From Sporolactobacillus laevolacticus DSM 442 (GTDB lineage: Bacteria; Bacillota; Bacilli; Bacillales; Sporolactobacillaceae): DNA of 64,000 nucleotides. The position numbers and the translations under genes were made by a program. Of the stretch, positions 46,412 to 57,622 are shown piece by piece. Numbering within the stretch: position 1 is the first letter of the stretch; every line of letters starts with the position of its first letter. Location of the stretch: positions 20,558 through 84,557 of the forward strand of contig NZ_AWTC01000014.1 of the NCBI RefSeq assembly GCF_000497245.1, given 5' to 3'. The notes below the pieces were generated by a model. It did no database searches, had not been told where the DNA came from, and was given only the letters and a program-made list of their open reading frames with translations.

Positions 46412-46819
46412 ATGAATCGAAGAGAAGCACGAAAAATGGCACTCCAAGCCTTATTTCAGATGACACTTAGTGGGACTGAGCGGGTAACAGCCTTAAATGC
46501 TGTGAACGAAAGCGGCCAGCCGATCGACCCGTTTGTCAATCAATTACTAGATAATACATTAACTCATGAAAATGAAATTGACCATCTCATCAGCAAGCAT
46601 TTGAAAAACTGGTCGCTTGAACGAGTGGGTAATATTGACAAAACAATTTTGCGTCTTGCGGTGAGCGAAATTCTATATTTTGATGATATTCCAACAACGG
46701 TTACCGTTAATGAAGCGGTTGAACTATGCAAGATTTACAGTGATGCACAGACACGTAAATTCGTAAACGGCGTCTTGGCCGGTATTTCAAAGGAAATTGC
46801 AACTGAAAGTCATGAATGA
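46412..46819 (+). CDS. nusB: Transcription antitermination factor NusB
   Basis: The 135-aa protein opens MNRREARKMALQALFQMT and has the RNA-binding helices and the EAVELCKIYSDAQTRKFVNGVLAGI end. It binds rRNA boxA for antitermination. GGGAG lies before ATG 46412. A frame from 46382 has no SD. Confidence 0.95.
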   Translation: MNRREARKMALQALFQMTLSGTERVTALNAVNESGQPIDPFVNQLLDNTLTHENEIDHLISKHLKNWSLERVGNIDKTILRLAVSEILYFDDIPTTVTVNEAVELCKIYSDAQTRKFVNGVLAGISKEIATESHE

Positions 46820-46842
46820 TGAATGAAAAGGATGGATGATTG

Positions 46843-47706
46843 ATGGGCGCACAACTGATTGATGGAAAAGCGATTGCTGCAGAAAAAAGAAAAGCAATGA
46901 TGTCTCGTATTGAATCAATGAAACAACAGGGATTTGTACCGGGACTCGCTGTTATTCTCGTAGGTGAAAATCCGGCATCTATGTCTTATGTTAAAGGGAA
47001 AATTCGTGACTGCAAAGAAGTGGGCATATATTCAGAACTGATCCGATTTCCCGACACTGTAACAGAAGAGCGATTGTTAGCTGAAATTGCGGAGTTAAAT
47101 GAAAATAAAGAGATCCACGGTATTCTTGTTCAACTGCCATTGCCTAATCAAATTTCCGAGCAAAAGGTGATCCAGGCCATTCGTCCGGAAAAAGATGTTG
47201 ACGGATTTCACCCAATAAACGTTGGCCGTCTCGTCACGAAACAGGAAGGTTTTGTTTCTTGCACGCCGGCAGGAATCATTGAAATGCTTAAAGCCATTGA
47301 TGTACCGGTTGCCGGAAAGCATGTAGTTGTCGTTGGCCGAAGCAATATCGTCGGCAAACCTGCTTCACTGCTTTTCTTGAATCTTGACGCAACCGTTACG
47401 ATTTGTCATTCAAAAACTAAGCCGCTTTCGCAATATACACAGCAGGCGGATATTCTCATTGCCGCGGCAGGCAGAGAAGGGTTGATCCACGCTGAAGACA
47501 TCAAACCCGGTGCCATTGTCATCGATGTCGGTATGAATCGTAATGCCGCTGGTAAGCTGGTGGGTGATGTCTCCTTTGAAGAAGTTAAAGAGAAAGCCGG
47601 CTTTATTACTCCTGTGCCAGGAGGCGTCGGACCTATGACTCGCGTGATGCTTCTTGAGAATACATTGATTGCCGCAGATCGGCAGAATAAGAAGAGCAGC
47701 CTTTGA
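46843..47706 (+). CDS. folD: Methylenetetrahydrofolate dehydrogenase/cyclohydrolase
   Basis: This 287-aa bifunctional FolD has the catalytic YVKGKIRDCKEVGI, GILVQLPLP, DVDGFHPINVGRL and the NADP-binding VVGRSNIVGKPASLL. PGGVGPMTRVML lies at the end. It interconverts one-carbon folates in the cytosol. ATG 46843 is preferred over TTG 46840. Its stop overlaps the xseA start (TGATG). Confidence 0.95.
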   Translation: MGAQLIDGKAIAAEKRKAMMSRIESMKQQGFVPGLAVILVGENPASMSYVKGKIRDCKEVGIYSELIRFPDTVTEERLLAEIAELNENKEIHGILVQLPLPNQISEQKVIQAIRPEKDVDGFHPINVGRLVTKQEGFVSCTPAGIIEMLKAIDVPVAGKHVVVVGRSNIVGKPASLLFLNLDATVTICHSKTKPLSQYTQQADILIAAAGREGLIHAEDIKPGAIVIDVGMNRNAAGKLVGDVSFEEVKEKAGFITPVPGGVGPMTRVMLLENTLIAADRQNKKSSL

Positions 47707-49061
47707 TGGATCAAGACCGTTACATTAGTGTGACCAAACTGACACGCTATATCAAGCAGTTAATGGAAACGGATGGAAATCTGCAAAATGTTTGGCTTAG
47801 GGGTGAGATTTCCAATTATAAACGGCATTCACGTGGACATCTTTATCTTACGATAAAAGATAAAAATTCGCGGATCCGTGCAGTGATGTTCGCCGGAAAT
47901 GCAAGACAGCTGGCATTCGAGCCTGAAGATGGCATGAAGGTGTTGGTTCAGGGATCAGTGGCCTTGTATGAACCTTATGGTGAATATCAAATCTATATTC
48001 GTGATATGGAACAGGATGGATTAGGTCGCCTGTACCTTGCTTATGAGGCGCTGAAAAAGAAACTTCAGGAACAGGGGATGTTTGATCCTTCTTTGAAAAA
48101 AGCCATTCCTGAGGTCCCTTATGAAATCGGAATCGTGACGTCAACAACCGGTGCAGCAATTCGTGACCTGTTTACGACGATTAAACGCAGATTTCCTGCC
48201 GCCCGATTGACAGTCTTCCCGGTTCTTGTACAAGGAGCAGGAGCTGCGCCGTCCATTGCTTCCGCGATAGATCAGGCAAACCGGTTAGAGAAGATCGATG
48301 TCCTGATTGTGGGAAGAGGCGGGGGATCTATTGAAGATTTATGGGCTTTTAATGAAGAAATCGTAGCCGATGCGATTTTCCGGTCACATATTCCGATTAT
48401 CTCGGCAGTCGGGCATGAAACAGATTTTACCATTGCTGATTTTGTTGCGGATAAACGTGCGCCTACACCAACAGCCGCCGGAGAATTCGCGGTACCGAAT
48501 GTGGTTGACCTGGAGCATCACATTGATCAGTTTTCTGCTCGATTGTTTCAGGCGATGAATAGCACAATGCGTGAACAGAAAACGAGATTACATCGGATAC
48601 GCCAATCCTACGCTTTTAAATATCCCGGCCAATTAGTTCTGCAAAAAGAGCAAGAATGTGACAGGATGCTTGAACGTTTGGGAAAATCGGCGCGGAGACA
48701 GATCCATCAGAAACAGGAACACTTGGCTATGGCAGACCGACTGCTCGTCCAAAGCAAACCAAAGGAACTCATGAGACGGGCGCAAAGGCAATTGAGTGAA
48801 CGAGAACAACAATTCATTCGGTCATTTAGTGCGTACCGTAAAACGAAAGAAGTATATTTTGATAAACTGATTACACAATTGAACAGTCTTAGTCCGTTAA
48901 AAATTATGGGACGCGGATACAGTCTAGCTTTTGATTCAAAGGATCAGTTAATTAAGTCCGTGCAAGAAGTGGCACCTGGGGATTCGGTAATAATTCGGAT
49001 GCACGACGGCAAGATGGATTGCCAAGTATGGGGCATTGAGGAGGCGAATGAACATGTGTGA
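47706..49061 (+). CDS. xseA: Exodeoxyribonuclease VII large subunit
   Basis: The 451-aa protein has an N-terminal OB fold ([24 protein letters not shown]), the catalytic domain with [15 protein letters not shown] and [17 protein letters not shown], and a long coiled coil. It degrades single-stranded DNA together with XseB. ATG 47706 overlaps the folD stop. xseB starts inside its end. Confidence 0.95.
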   Translation: MDQDRYISVTKLTRYIKQLMETDGNLQNVWLRGEISNYKRHSRGHLYLTIKDKNSRIRAVMFAGNARQLAFEPEDGMKVLVQGSVALYEPYGEYQIYIRDMEQDGLGRLYLAYEALKKKLQEQGMFDPSLKKAIPEVPYEIGIVTSTTGAAIRDLFTTIKRRFPAARLTVFPVLVQGAGAAPSIASAIDQANRLEKIDVLIVGRGGGSIEDLWAFNEEIVADAIFRSHIPIISAVGHETDFTIADFVADKRAPTPTAAGEFAVPNVVDLEHHIDQFSARLFQAMNSTMREQKTRLHRIRQSYAFKYPGQLVLQKEQECDRMLERLGKSARRQIHQKQEHLAMADRLLVQSKPKELMRRAQRQLSEREQQFIRSFSAYRKTKEVYFDKLITQLNSLSPLKIMGRGYSLAFDSKDQLIKSVQEVAPGDSVIIRMHDGKMDCQVWGIEEANEHV

Positions 49062-49308
49062 AACGGCTGATGGAAAAGAAAAGACGCCAGCTTTTGAAGA
49101 AGCAATGGAAAAGCTTGAGCGCATTGTTAAACAATTGGAGGAGAATGACGTCCCTCTTGAGAAAGCAATTGAATTGTTCCAAGAGGGTATGGCATTATCT
49201 AAACTCTGTCACGACAAGCTTGAAACGGTTGAAAAAAAGATGGACCAGCTCATGGAACCGAATGGAGAGACAACACCTTTTTCTGTTCAGGGAGATGACG
49301 AGGAATGA
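49054..49308 (+). CDS. xseB: Exodeoxyribonuclease VII small subunit
   Basis: This is an 84-aa helical-hairpin protein ([39 protein letters not shown]). ATG 49054 is 9 nt from GAGGAGG. The ATG at 49048 is only 3 nt away. Its stop overlaps the ispA start. Confidence 0.93.
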   Translation: MCETADGKEKTPAFEEAMEKLERIVKQLEENDVPLEKAIELFQEGMALSKLCHDKLETVEKKMDQLMEPNGETTPFSVQGDDEE

Positions 49309-50189
49309 CTTTAGCATTAATTGACTATATGGCGGAAAAGAGAGTATGGTTTGAAAATCAGCTTCCGCTCGTTTTTCAGGGCACACCGGTCACGCCTAAA
49401 CTGAAGCAGGCGATGCTTTATTCGTTACAGGCGGGCGGTAAAAGAATTCGGCCGATTCTACTTTTTGCGACACTCACTCAACTTGGAAAAAGTGAAGAGC
49501 TCGGCTTGAGCACTGCGCTTGGTCTGGAAATGATACATACCTATTCACTTATTCATGATGATCTTCCGGCAATGGATAACGATGATTTGCGAAGAGGAAA
49601 ACCTACCAATCATTGCGTATTCGGTGAAGCAACGGCGATTCTCGCTGGCGACGGATTGTTGACTGCCGCCTTTCAAGTGATCGCTAACGATACAAAAATT
49701 GATGTTTCTTCAAAGTGCCAAATTATGGGTATGTTGGCAATTGCGGCGGGTCCTGAAGGAATGGTTGGCGGTCAGGAGGACGATCTTGAAGCAGAAGGAA
49801 AGACACTCCAACTGGAAGAATTAATTTCTGTACACAGACGGAAGACGGGCAAACTGATTCGTTTTCCTGTTGAAGCTGCAGCCGTGCTGGCAAAGGCAAC
49901 TGAAACGCAAACCGCTGCACTCGTTCGTTATTCCGAACATCTCGGACTCGCTTTTCAGATTGGCGATGATATTCTTGATATTGCGGGTGATGAAAAAAAG
50001 CTTGGAAAGCCGATTGGAAGCGATTTAACCAATCAAAAGAACACATACGTCAGTTTGTTAGGTCTAGAAGGTGCAAAAGAAAAACTTTCACAACAGGTAA
50101 ATGCTGCTATTGGAAGCTTGAGAGAAGCAGGTCTGGAACAAGGATATCTCGCAGATCTAGCCGATTATCTTTTGCATCGAACCTATTAA
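49305..50189 (+). CDS. ispA: Farnesyl diphosphate synthase
   Basis: The 294-aa prenyltransferase has the first Asp-rich motif [13 protein letters not shown] and the second [10 protein letters not shown], which bind Mg-diphosphate. It condenses DMAPP and IPP to farnesyl diphosphate. It is followed by OLE RNA, oapA and dxs, so two isoprenoid genes bracket OLE as in other OLE-bearing Firmicutes. Confidence 0.95.
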   Translation: MTLALIDYMAEKRVWFENQLPLVFQGTPVTPKLKQAMLYSLQAGGKRIRPILLFATLTQLGKSEELGLSTALGLEMIHTYSLIHDDLPAMDNDDLRRGKPTNHCVFGEATAILAGDGLLTAAFQVIANDTKIDVSSKCQIMGMLAIAAGPEGMVGGQEDDLEAEGKTLQLEELISVHRRKTGKLIRFPVEAAAVLAKATETQTAALVRYSEHLGLAFQIGDDILDIAGDEKKLGKPIGSDLTNQKNTYVSLLGLEGAKEKLSQQVNAAIGSLREAGLEQGYLADLADYLLHRTY

Positions 50190-50205
50190 CCACATTTTTT
50201 GATAT

Positions 50206-50234
50206 TTGAGCGTTTGTCAAATTTGTGATAAACT
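50206..50234 (+). promoter_or_regulatory. Candidate promoter for OLE RNA
   Basis: TTGAGC (50206-50211), 17 nt, then TGATAAACT (extended -10, hexamer 50229-50234) lie just after ispA. The expected start near 50241 fits the OLE 5' end. Expression from the upstream operon is also possible. Confidence 0.5.
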
Positions 50235-50240
50235 TAATTG

Positions 50241-50840
50241 CATAAAAAATGATGGTGCAGTATTCTAGTCATTCTACTTTACTTGAAGACGGGGCTAAAA
50301 ATCCGTCAAAGGGCACATCGATGAAGTTCCTGGTGCCGGCTTAAGGCGCCCAGCTTTGGGCTAGTGCTGGGAGTAAAGGGCGTAGGGCGATCCACAATGG
50401 CATGTGGGCGAAGACCCTGCGCCCGTGGAGACACGTACGTTGTTTGCTTTTACGCAATAGCTATGTGGAAAACCTGTTTCGTAAGTACTTAATCATTAAG
50501 GAAAAGCGAACAGCGTAGCCTGCCTTGAGTGGGAAAGAGGGGATGGTAAGCGCATAACTTTGAAATACTTGGCCGGTATGATAAGGGGCGCTTTCCTGAA
50601 ATCAATTCTGCAAAAGAGGCTAGAGTAAAGTTTCAAGAATGCTTGAGGAAATCTCCTAGACTGTCTGCATAGTGCAGCATTTGAAAAGGATTATAGTGCG
50701 GTCTGAGTGGCGTTCTAGTTCGGTGTCTGGCGACAGCATCGGCCAAGTTTTAAAAGGAAACTGCCTGCTTGGCAACAACAGGTAATTTGGCGGGAAAACC
50801 TACTGGACCTAAGCCGCAATGTTTACTTTTCAAATGACCT
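50241..50840 (+). ncRNA. OLE RNA (ornate, large, extremophilic RNA)
   Basis: The 740-nt gap between ispA and oapA has no ORF of note but is rich in ordered hairpins. Examples are GACGG/CCGTC (50288-50307), GGCAC/GTGCC (50312-50337), CCCAGC/GCTGGG (50349-50371), and a long stem GGGCGTAGGG / CCCTGCGCCC (50378-50424) with an internal loop like a kink-turn. CCTG...CAGG (50764-50782) and GGCGGGAAAACC lie near the 3' end. The size of about 600 nt, the ispA/dxs flanks and the OapA gene immediately downstream are the known OLE context. OLE forms a membrane ribonucleoprotein linked to alcohol, cold and Mg stress in Bacillus halodurans. Exact ends are estimated. Confidence 0.9.
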
Positions 50841-50929
50841 CGCTACATAAAAAGCAAATGGCACAAATAAGATATTTATTAAGGATGTGAAACGTCTGGC
50901 TTTCAGCATGTTGGAAAGACGGAACACGC

Positions 50930-51559
50930 ATGAAAAATGAACTTAAAAAATCTCTGAAATGGGCCTTTCCTTTAGCTGTTATCACGCTTGTGCTAGCGGC
51001 TATTTTTTCAATTGCGTCTACTGCAGTCCTGAGCGATGCCAATGTATTCAGCGGTACTGCAGTTGTCATTGTCATCATACTTATTGCGCTTTTTTTTGAC
51101 ATTATCGGTGTGGCATCGACAGCATCCAGCGAGGCACCCTTTCATGCGATCGCTTCCAAGGGAATGAAGGGTGCAAAATATTCTGTTTGGCTGACGAAAA
51201 ATGCGGATCGGGTCAATACATTTTGTACAGATGTGATTGGCGATGCCAGCGCGATTATTAGTGGAACAGCAGCTTCGGTAGTTGTGGTGGAAATGATGCA
51301 ACTTCTCACGAACGATAAAAGCGGATTTGTTGAGTATGTTGTATCCGTGATTGTCACAAGCTTCGTCGCTGCTTTCACTGTTTTTGTCAAGGCGCTTGGA
51401 AAAGGGTTTGCCATTAAGAATTCAACTAAAATTATTTATAAGGTCGGATTCGTCCTTTATTTCCTCGAGGATCGCCTTCATATCCCTATCTTGAAAATTC
51501 TTGATAAGAAGAGAAATAATAAGGGTAAAAAGAGAAAAAAGGCAAAGAAGGATGTGTGA
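50930..51559 (+). CDS. oapA: OLE-associated membrane protein OapA
   Basis: The 209-aa protein has four hydrophobic segments (residues about 12-32, 38-58, 95-118, 130-152) and the conserved [16 protein letters not shown] stretch. A strongly basic tail ([17 protein letters not shown]) suits RNA binding. OapA is the protein that recruits OLE RNA to the membrane in alkaliphilic Bacillus. It lies 90 nt after the RNA and overlaps the region just before dxs. The SD is weak (GGAAAGACGG). Some relatives are annotated as CNNM/Mg-transporter-like, consistent with the reported Mg link. Confidence 0.9.
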   Translation: MKNELKKSLKWAFPLAVITLVLAAIFSIASTAVLSDANVFSGTAVVIVIILIALFFDIIGVASTASSEAPFHAIASKGMKGAKYSVWLTKNADRVNTFCTDVIGDASAIISGTAASVVVVEMMQLLTNDKSGFVEYVVSVIVTSFVAAFTVFVKALGKGFAIKNSTKIIYKVGFVLYFLEDRLHIPILKILDKKRNNKGKKRKKAKKDV

Positions 51560-51564
51560 TTAAA

Positions 51565-53481
51565 ATGGATGTATCGTCAATCAAAAATCCTAAGTTTCTC
51601 AAGAAAATGCCCATTGACAAGATGGATGATCTCGCAAGCGATATCCGATCTTTTCTAATTAATAAATTATCGAAAACCGGTGGCCATCTTGCCCCAAATC
51701 TCGGTGTTGTCGAATTGACACTAGCGCTCCATAAAGTGTTCAACAGTCCTAAAGATAAACTTATTTGGGATGTCGGTCACCAATCTTACGTTCATAAGAT
51801 TTTAACCGGCAGAGGGGACCAGTTTGATACACTCCGGCAATACAAAGGACTTTGTGGATTCCCAAAACGCAGTGAGAGTGAACATGATGTATGGGAGACT
51901 GGGCATAGTTCTACTTCACTTTCCGCTGCGCTAGGGATGTCAGTTGCCCGCGATCTGAAGCATGAAAATTTTGATGTGGTGGCAATTATTGGTGATGGCG
52001 CACTGACCGGTGGTATGGCACTTGAAGCTCTTAACGATATCGGACATCAGAAGAGAAATATGATTATTGTGCTGAATGATAATGAAATGTCGATTGCACC
52101 AAATGTTGGTGCACTTCACAATATGCTTAATCGTATCCGATCAGGTAATAAATACAACCGGGCAAAAGAGGATCTTGAGTATTTGATGAAGAAAATCCCG
52201 GCATTTGGCGGGAAATTGGCGTCAGTTGCTGAACGAGTGAAAGACCGACTTAAATATCTGCTTGTATCCGGAGTTTTCTTTGAAGAACTCGGCATTACTT
52301 ATCTTGGTCCTGTTGACGGACATAACCTTCATGATCTGATCCACAATCTTAACTATGCAAAGAAAAGAAAAGGACCGGTTCTTATTCATGTCCTGACACA
52401 GAAAGGCAAGGGCTATAAACCTGCTGAAATGGATGAAGTGGGCACATGGCACGGAACAGGACCTTATAAAATTGAGTCAGGTGCTTTTATTAAGCCGGTT
52501 GCAGTAGCGCCAGCCTATAGTCAAGTTGTGAATGATACATTGCAGGATCTTGCGAGAAATGATGATCGCATTGTTGTGATTTCCCCAGCAATGGTTGTTG
52601 GATCCAAACTTGAAGGTTTTGGACGTGAATTCCCTGACCGTCTATTTGATGTCGGGATTGCAGAGCAGCATGCAGCTACGTTTGCGGCAGGCCTGGCAAC
52701 GCAAAAGATGAAACCGGTGCTTTCTATCTACTCCACATTTATGCAGCGTGCGTATGATCAGCTCGTTCATGACATTTGCCGCCAGAATCTAAATGTGGTG
52801 ATCGCTGTGGACCGTGCCGGGCTAGTCGGTGCGGACGGAGAGACGCATCAAGGTATTTTTGATATTGGCTTTTTGCGCAGTCTGCCTAATTTGACCATTA
52901 TGATGGGGAAAGATGAAAATGAATTGCGGAATATGATCCATACAGCAATACAATATGATGAGGGGCCGATTGCAGTCCGCTACCCGCGCGGAAATGGAAT
53001 CGGGGTTGAACGAGCAAAGCAGCCGGAACTGATTCCTATTGGAAAATGGGAAGTGCTCCGGGAAGGCCATGATGCAGCACTGCTTTCTTTCGGCCCGATG
53101 CTGCAAATTGCTCTGGAGGCTGCAAAACAGCTGGAGAATGATAACATTAAGCTCCAAGTCATAAACGCTCGCTTTATTAAACCTCTGGATCACCAAATGC
53201 TTTCAGAACTCGTTGATAGAGGTATACCGATTTTAACTGTCGAGGAAGGATTGCTCGCAGGCGGTTTTGGATCAAGTATTATGGAATTTTTCCATGACCA
53301 CGATGATCACGAACACATCATTGAACGTATGGGTATTGACGATTGTTTTGTCGAACATGGGAGTGTTAATGAGCTGCTGAATGAGCTTGGATTGACGAGC
53401 AAACAGATCTGCGCGCGTGTACGAAAAATGATTAAAGAGCGGAATGAAAAGGACGGAATCAGGAAGGTTTTTACTTCATGA
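51565..53481 (+). CDS. dxs: 1-deoxy-D-xylulose-5-phosphate synthase
   Basis: The 638-aa thiamine-diphosphate enzyme makes DXP from pyruvate and glyceraldehyde-3-phosphate, the first step of the MEP isoprenoid pathway. Motifs include [16 protein letters not shown], the ThDP motif [15 protein letters not shown], and [19 protein letters not shown] 51565 gives [15 protein letters not shown], matching family starts. The GTG at 51556 is the alternative. Its stop overlaps the tlyA start. Confidence 0.95.
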   Translation: MDVSSIKNPKFLKKMPIDKMDDLASDIRSFLINKLSKTGGHLAPNLGVVELTLALHKVFNSPKDKLIWDVGHQSYVHKILTGRGDQFDTLRQYKGLCGFPKRSESEHDVWETGHSSTSLSAALGMSVARDLKHENFDVVAIIGDGALTGGMALEALNDIGHQKRNMIIVLNDNEMSIAPNVGALHNMLNRIRSGNKYNRAKEDLEYLMKKIPAFGGKLASVAERVKDRLKYLLVSGVFFEELGITYLGPVDGHNLHDLIHNLNYAKKRKGPVLIHVLTQKGKGYKPAEMDEVGTWHGTGPYKIESGAFIKPVAVAPAYSQVVNDTLQDLARNDDRIVVISPAMVVGSKLEGFGREFPDRLFDVGIAEQHAATFAAGLATQKMKPVLSIYSTFMQRAYDQLVHDICRQNLNVVIAVDRAGLVGADGETHQGIFDIGFLRSLPNLTIMMGKDENELRNMIHTAIQYDEGPIAVRYPRGNGIGVERAKQPELIPIGKWEVLREGHDAALLSFGPMLQIALEAAKQLENDNIKLQVINARFIKPLDHQMLSELVDRGIPILTVEEGLLAGGFGSSIMEFFHDHDDHEHIIERMGIDDCFVEHGSVNELLNELGLTSKQICARVRKMIKERNEKDGIRKVFTS

Positions 53482-54305
53482 AAGATAGAGAAAGAGTAGA
53501 TGTGCTGCTGGTGAAACAAGGATTATTTGATTCACGCGAAAAAGCGCAAAGAGCGGTTATGGCGGGTATGGTCTATCATGATGACCAGCGTGTGGATAAA
53601 CCAGGCAGCAAAGTCGACAGCACATTGGAATTTACTATTAAGGGAAATCTGCTGCCCTACGTCGGACGCGGGGGATTGAAACTTGAGAAGGCGCTCAAGG
53701 TGTTCGATTTGGATCTTTCAGGATTGTTAATGCTCGATATAGGGGCGTCTACAGGCGGATTCACCGATTGCGCGCTACAAAATGGAGCAAGAAAAGTTTA
53801 TGCTCTAGATGTTGGTTACAATCAATTAGCCTGGAAACTGCGAAGCGATCCCCGTGTCGTGGTCATGGAAAAAACCAATTTTCGTTATTGTACTCTTGAT
53901 GATTTTCAGGATGGTCAACCGGATTTCGCATCAATTGATGTCTCTTTCATATCTTTGAAAAAAATTCTTCCGGCTTTAGTTAATATTCTAAAAAATGAAG
54001 GCGAAGTAGTGGCACTTATCAAGCCGCAGTTTGAGGCCGGCCGTGATGAGGTAGGTAAGAAAGGAATCGTGCATGATCCGAAAGTCCATTTGGCTGTTGT
54101 TCAAGACATTCTTCAATTCGCTATAAGCTGCGGTTTCTCCATTCTGGATTTGAATTTTTCTCCGATTACCGGCGGTGACGGCAACATTGAATTTCTTGCT
54201 TATTTCCGTTCTGATAAAAATCATGCGGAAAATTTAATGAAGATAACTCCGGAAGATGTTGTCCGACAAGCACACCAGAATTTCAGGAAAAACACAAAAG
54301 CATGA
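53478..54305 (+). CDS. tlyA: TlyA-family rRNA 2'-O-methyltransferase (YqxC)
   Basis: The 275-aa protein has an N-terminal S4 RNA-binding domain ([19 protein letters not shown]) and an FtsJ-like SAM domain with [20 protein letters not shown] and [14 protein letters not shown]. It is predicted to methylate rRNA ribose. In Bacillus it is followed by ahrC and recN. Here ahrC is absent. It overlaps the dxs stop by 4 nt. Confidence 0.9.
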   Translation: MKDRERVDVLLVKQGLFDSREKAQRAVMAGMVYHDDQRVDKPGSKVDSTLEFTIKGNLLPYVGRGGLKLEKALKVFDLDLSGLLMLDIGASTGGFTDCALQNGARKVYALDVGYNQLAWKLRSDPRVVVMEKTNFRYCTLDDFQDGQPDFASIDVSFISLKKILPALVNILKNEGEVVALIKPQFEAGRDEVGKKGIVHDPKVHLAVVQDILQFAISCGFSILDLNFSPITGGDGNIEFLAYFRSDKNHAENLMKITPEDVVRQAHQNFRKNTKA

Positions 54306-54328
54306 GCCTTATAGGGCTCATTTTTTTT
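54302..54328 (+). terminator. Rho-independent terminator
   Basis: ATGAGCC pairs with GGGCTCAT, followed by eight T's, at the tlyA stop. Confidence 0.85.
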
Positions 54329-54518
54329 GCATAAATAAAGAAGGTACAAAAAATTCAGCCGGATTTAGTATCAGTGCAACTAAAGCTTATAAAAAGTAAA
54401 GATTAGACTGAACCTGCAAAATTTATCAAGATCAATACAAAAAAACATTGACGATTATAGAAGAACAGTGGAAAATGGAGATAAGAACTGATGTTCGAAT
54501 CAAAGAGGTGGTTCTGCG

Positions 54519-56219
54519 ATGTTATCAGAGCTTCAAATCATAAATTTCGCGATTATTGATAAACTGAATATGTCATTTGAAAATGGGTTAACCGTTTTCA
54601 CTGGCGAAACAGGAGCAGGTAAATCAATAATTATTGATGCTATTGCCCTTCTCGCCGGGGGACGCGGTTCCTCTGATTATGTGAGGCATGGCGCCCAAAA
54701 AGCAGAAATTGAGGCGTTGTTCGATACTGAAGACCAGGGAGGAATACGTGAAAGTCTCAATGACTTAGGCGTTGACCAGTCAGACGGACAATTAATTCTA
54801 AAAAGAGAAATATCCAGCACTGGAAAAAGCATTTGCAGAGTAAATGGCAAACTGGTGACTTTGTCCGTATTACAACAATTTGGTCGGCTATTAGTCGACA
54901 TTCATGGCCAACATGAACATCAGCAGCTGCTGGAACAAGGAAATCATTTAAGTTTCGTCGATCGATTTGGCGGAAATTCCTTGAAAAAATTAAAACAAGA
55001 GTATAGAAACGCATATAAAGAAGTGGCAAAACTAGCTGCTCAATGTAATAAATATAATCAAGATGAGAAGCAGCTCGCACAACGTATTGATTTGCTTCAA
55101 TATCAGATTGGCGAAATTGATGCGGCACACCTGAAAGCTGATGAAGAAGAACGATTGCTGGAAGAGAAAAGAAAACTCGTCAATTTTGAAAAGGTATTTC
55201 AGATGCTCAAGGCAAGCTATGAGGCGCTTGGCGGGGACAATGCGAGTCTTGATTTGCTTCGGCAAGCAACAGGCTATCTTGATTCAATTCGCGATCTTGA
55301 TCCGGAACTGGCACATTTCTCGGAGTCTGTAGCCAATTGCTTCTACCTCTTAGAGGAGCAGACGTCGGCTGTCCGAGCTTACCTAGAACAGATGGAATAT
55401 AATCCGGAACGATTAGATGAAATTGAATTGCGGCTTAATGAAATCCATCTATTGAAGAAAAAGTACGGAAACTCTGTTGAAGAAATCATGACTTATAATG
55501 ATCAGATAAAAAAAGAATATGAAGAATTAAATTCACGTGATCAAAACTTTGATGCTCTGAATGAGGCGCTTCAAACCGGCTTGGGGAACTTAAGAATGAT
55601 TGGGGTGGGTTTGTCGTCAGAACGAAAAAAAACAAGTGTACAGCTTGCTCGGGCTATTAATGCCGAATTTAAGGATCTTTGTATGGAACATGCGATGATT
55701 GATATTCACGTTAAAATGAACAGCAATCTTGAATCGTTTTCCGGCTTTGAGTCAGATGGTATTGACCAAGTATCGTTCTATATCACGACAAATCCAGGTG
55801 AGCCGTTTAAACCATTAGCGAAAATCGCATCCGGAGGCGAGCTTTCGCGTATAATGCTGGCGATTAAAACAGTTTTTAAAAAGGTCATTGGTCCGGCTAC
55901 AATTATTTTTGATGAGGTGGATACAGGTGTCAGTGGCCGGGCTGCCCAAGCCATGGCTGAAAAAATCAGCAAGCTTTCGAAAAACGCACAAGTTTTCTGT
56001 ATCACTCATCTTCCACAGGTTGCTGCCATGGCCGATCAGCATGTATTTATTGAAAAATATCTGACAAAAGACCGTCGAACAGGTACACTTGTTAAAAAAT
56101 TGAATGAATCCGATAAAATTCGTGAAATCGGCCGAATGATTTCTGGACCACAAATGACTGAACTCGCTCGTGAACATGCAAGGGAATTGATTGAAATGGC
56201 CGAAAAAACAAAACAGTAG
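54519..56219 (+). CDS. recN: DNA repair protein RecN
   Basis: The 566-aa SMC-like ATPase acts early in double-strand break repair. It has Walker A GETGAGKSIIIDAI near residue 30, coiled coils about 150-380, the ABC signature ASGGELSRIMLAIK and Walker B TIIFDEVDTGVSG. AAGAGGTGG lies before ATG 54519. The terminator upstream means that it needs its own promoter. Confidence 0.95.
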   Translation: MLSELQIINFAIIDKLNMSFENGLTVFTGETGAGKSIIIDAIALLAGGRGSSDYVRHGAQKAEIEALFDTEDQGGIRESLNDLGVDQSDGQLILKREISSTGKSICRVNGKLVTLSVLQQFGRLLVDIHGQHEHQQLLEQGNHLSFVDRFGGNSLKKLKQEYRNAYKEVAKLAAQCNKYNQDEKQLAQRIDLLQYQIGEIDAAHLKADEEERLLEEKRKLVNFEKVFQMLKASYEALGGDNASLDLLRQATGYLDSIRDLDPELAHFSESVANCFYLLEEQTSAVRAYLEQMEYNPERLDEIELRLNEIHLLKKKYGNSVEEIMTYNDQIKKEYEELNSRDQNFDALNEALQTGLGNLRMIGVGLSSERKKTSVQLARAINAEFKDLCMEHAMIDIHVKMNSNLESFSGFESDGIDQVSFYITTNPGEPFKPLAKIASGGELSRIMLAIKTVFKKVIGPATIIFDEVDTGVSGRAAQAMAEKISKLSKNAQVFCITHLPQVAAMADQHVFIEKYLTKDRRTGTLVKKLNESDKIREIGRMISGPQMTELAREHARELIEMAEKTKQ

Positions 56220-56347
56220 TGCTGGCATGCACATCCTATACTGGAATTAATCCTTTAATCAGATCGCTCATAATTCTCCTCCACTCAGGCAATTTTAATA
56301 AATGCACTGCAAGACATGGTGCGGGTATGGAGCGAGGAGAGTGAGTT

Positions 56348-57622
56348 ATGAAAAAAAGAAAAAAATTAAGATTTTGGGTTATTATTGTTCTTCTCAGCTT
56401 CTTGGTTATCAGTTCAAGTATTCGAACAGGACAGTTTGTCACGCACTCTTTCTTGAAAGCTGGAGAGCTGCAATCTGAAATGCTTCATCTACGCGCCGAG
56501 ATCACCAGCGGATCACCGATTGCGATGATCACAAAGAAAAGAAAAGCTGAGGCGATGCAAGTCAGGCAAGACAAACAAAAAGCCAGGGCCGTTTCACAGG
56601 ATATTGCGAAATCCGCTAATGGAACAATTAAGGAAATAAGACTTGTTCCTGGAGGCCAATCCATCGGAGTACAATTGAGTACAAAAGGTGTGCTTGTTGT
56701 TGGCTACCATTTAATCAGCACCGCAAGTGGAGAAACTTCACCTGGTGAGTCAGCAGGTATTCGTGTTGGTGATGTGATTACAAAAATTAATGGAAAGACC
56801 ACAAGCTCTATCACGGATGTTCGTCACATCATGAATGTATCAAAAAGTGGTGAGCCACTGAAGGTAACCTTGATCCGTCAGCGCATAATGGTTAGAAAGA
56901 GCTTAATTCCTTTGAAGGATAAAGCCAACGAGCGCTATCAATTGGGGTTGTTTATTCGGGATTCAGCTTCAGGGATTGGAACCATGACTTTTTATGATCC
57001 AAGCTCTGGAACATATGGCGCTCTTGGGCACGTCATTTCCGATCGAGATACAGGTCAACCTATTTTGGTGAAAAATGGACGCATTGTACGATCTGTAGTC
57101 CAGGCTATTGACCGTGGGAGAGAAGGGAAGCCGGGAGAGAAAATTGCATTCTTTCCCGAGAACGCGCTAAGTATCGGGAACGTTTCCAAGAATACCCCGT
57201 TTGGCATTTTTGGAACCATGAAAAAGAATGATTCCATTCGTTCAGATATAATGGATGCTGCACTTCCGATCGCGACTGCGGAGCAGGTCAAAGAGGGTCC
57301 GGCAAAAATTTTAACTGTCCTTAATGGTAATAAAGTCGAAGCATTTAGTATACAAATTCTGAATTCGATCCCGCAAAAACATCCGGCAACAAAAGGTTTA
57401 GTCATTAAAATCACAGATCCGAGACTGCTAAAAGCAACTGGTGGTATTATTCAAGGAATGAGCGGCAGCCCGATCATTCAAGATGGCAAGCTGGTGGGAG
57501 CCGTAACTCATGTCTTTGTGAATGACCCTACAAGTGGGTATGGTGTGCATATTGAGTGGATGATTGAAGAAGCAGGCATTGATAAAAACCATCAATTTTT
57601 GCGTAAAGAAGCAGCTGGTTAA
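56348..57622 (+). CDS. spoIVB: SpoIVB serine protease
   Basis: The 424-aa sporulation protease has an N-terminal membrane anchor (residues about 8-28), a PDZ domain (about 115-190, GESAGIRVGDVITKINGKTTSS) and an S55 peptidase domain with the nucleophile in MSGSPIIQDGKLVGAVTHVF. The His is in GALGHVISD. Made in the forespore, it triggers processing of pro-sigma-K. GAGGAGAG lies before ATG 56348. Confidence 0.95.
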   Translation: MKKRKKLRFWVIIVLLSFLVISSSIRTGQFVTHSFLKAGELQSEMLHLRAEITSGSPIAMITKKRKAEAMQVRQDKQKARAVSQDIAKSANGTIKEIRLVPGGQSIGVQLSTKGVLVVGYHLISTASGETSPGESAGIRVGDVITKINGKTTSSITDVRHIMNVSKSGEPLKVTLIRQRIMVRKSLIPLKDKANERYQLGLFIRDSASGIGTMTFYDPSSGTYGALGHVISDRDTGQPILVKNGRIVRSVVQAIDRGREGKPGEKIAFFPENALSIGNVSKNTPFGIFGTMKKNDSIRSDIMDAALPIATAEQVKEGPAKILTVLNGNKVEAFSIQILNSIPQKHPATKGLVIKITDPRLLKATGGIIQGMSGSPIIQDGKLVGAVTHVFVNDPTSGYGVHIEWMIEEAGIDKNHQFLRKEAAG

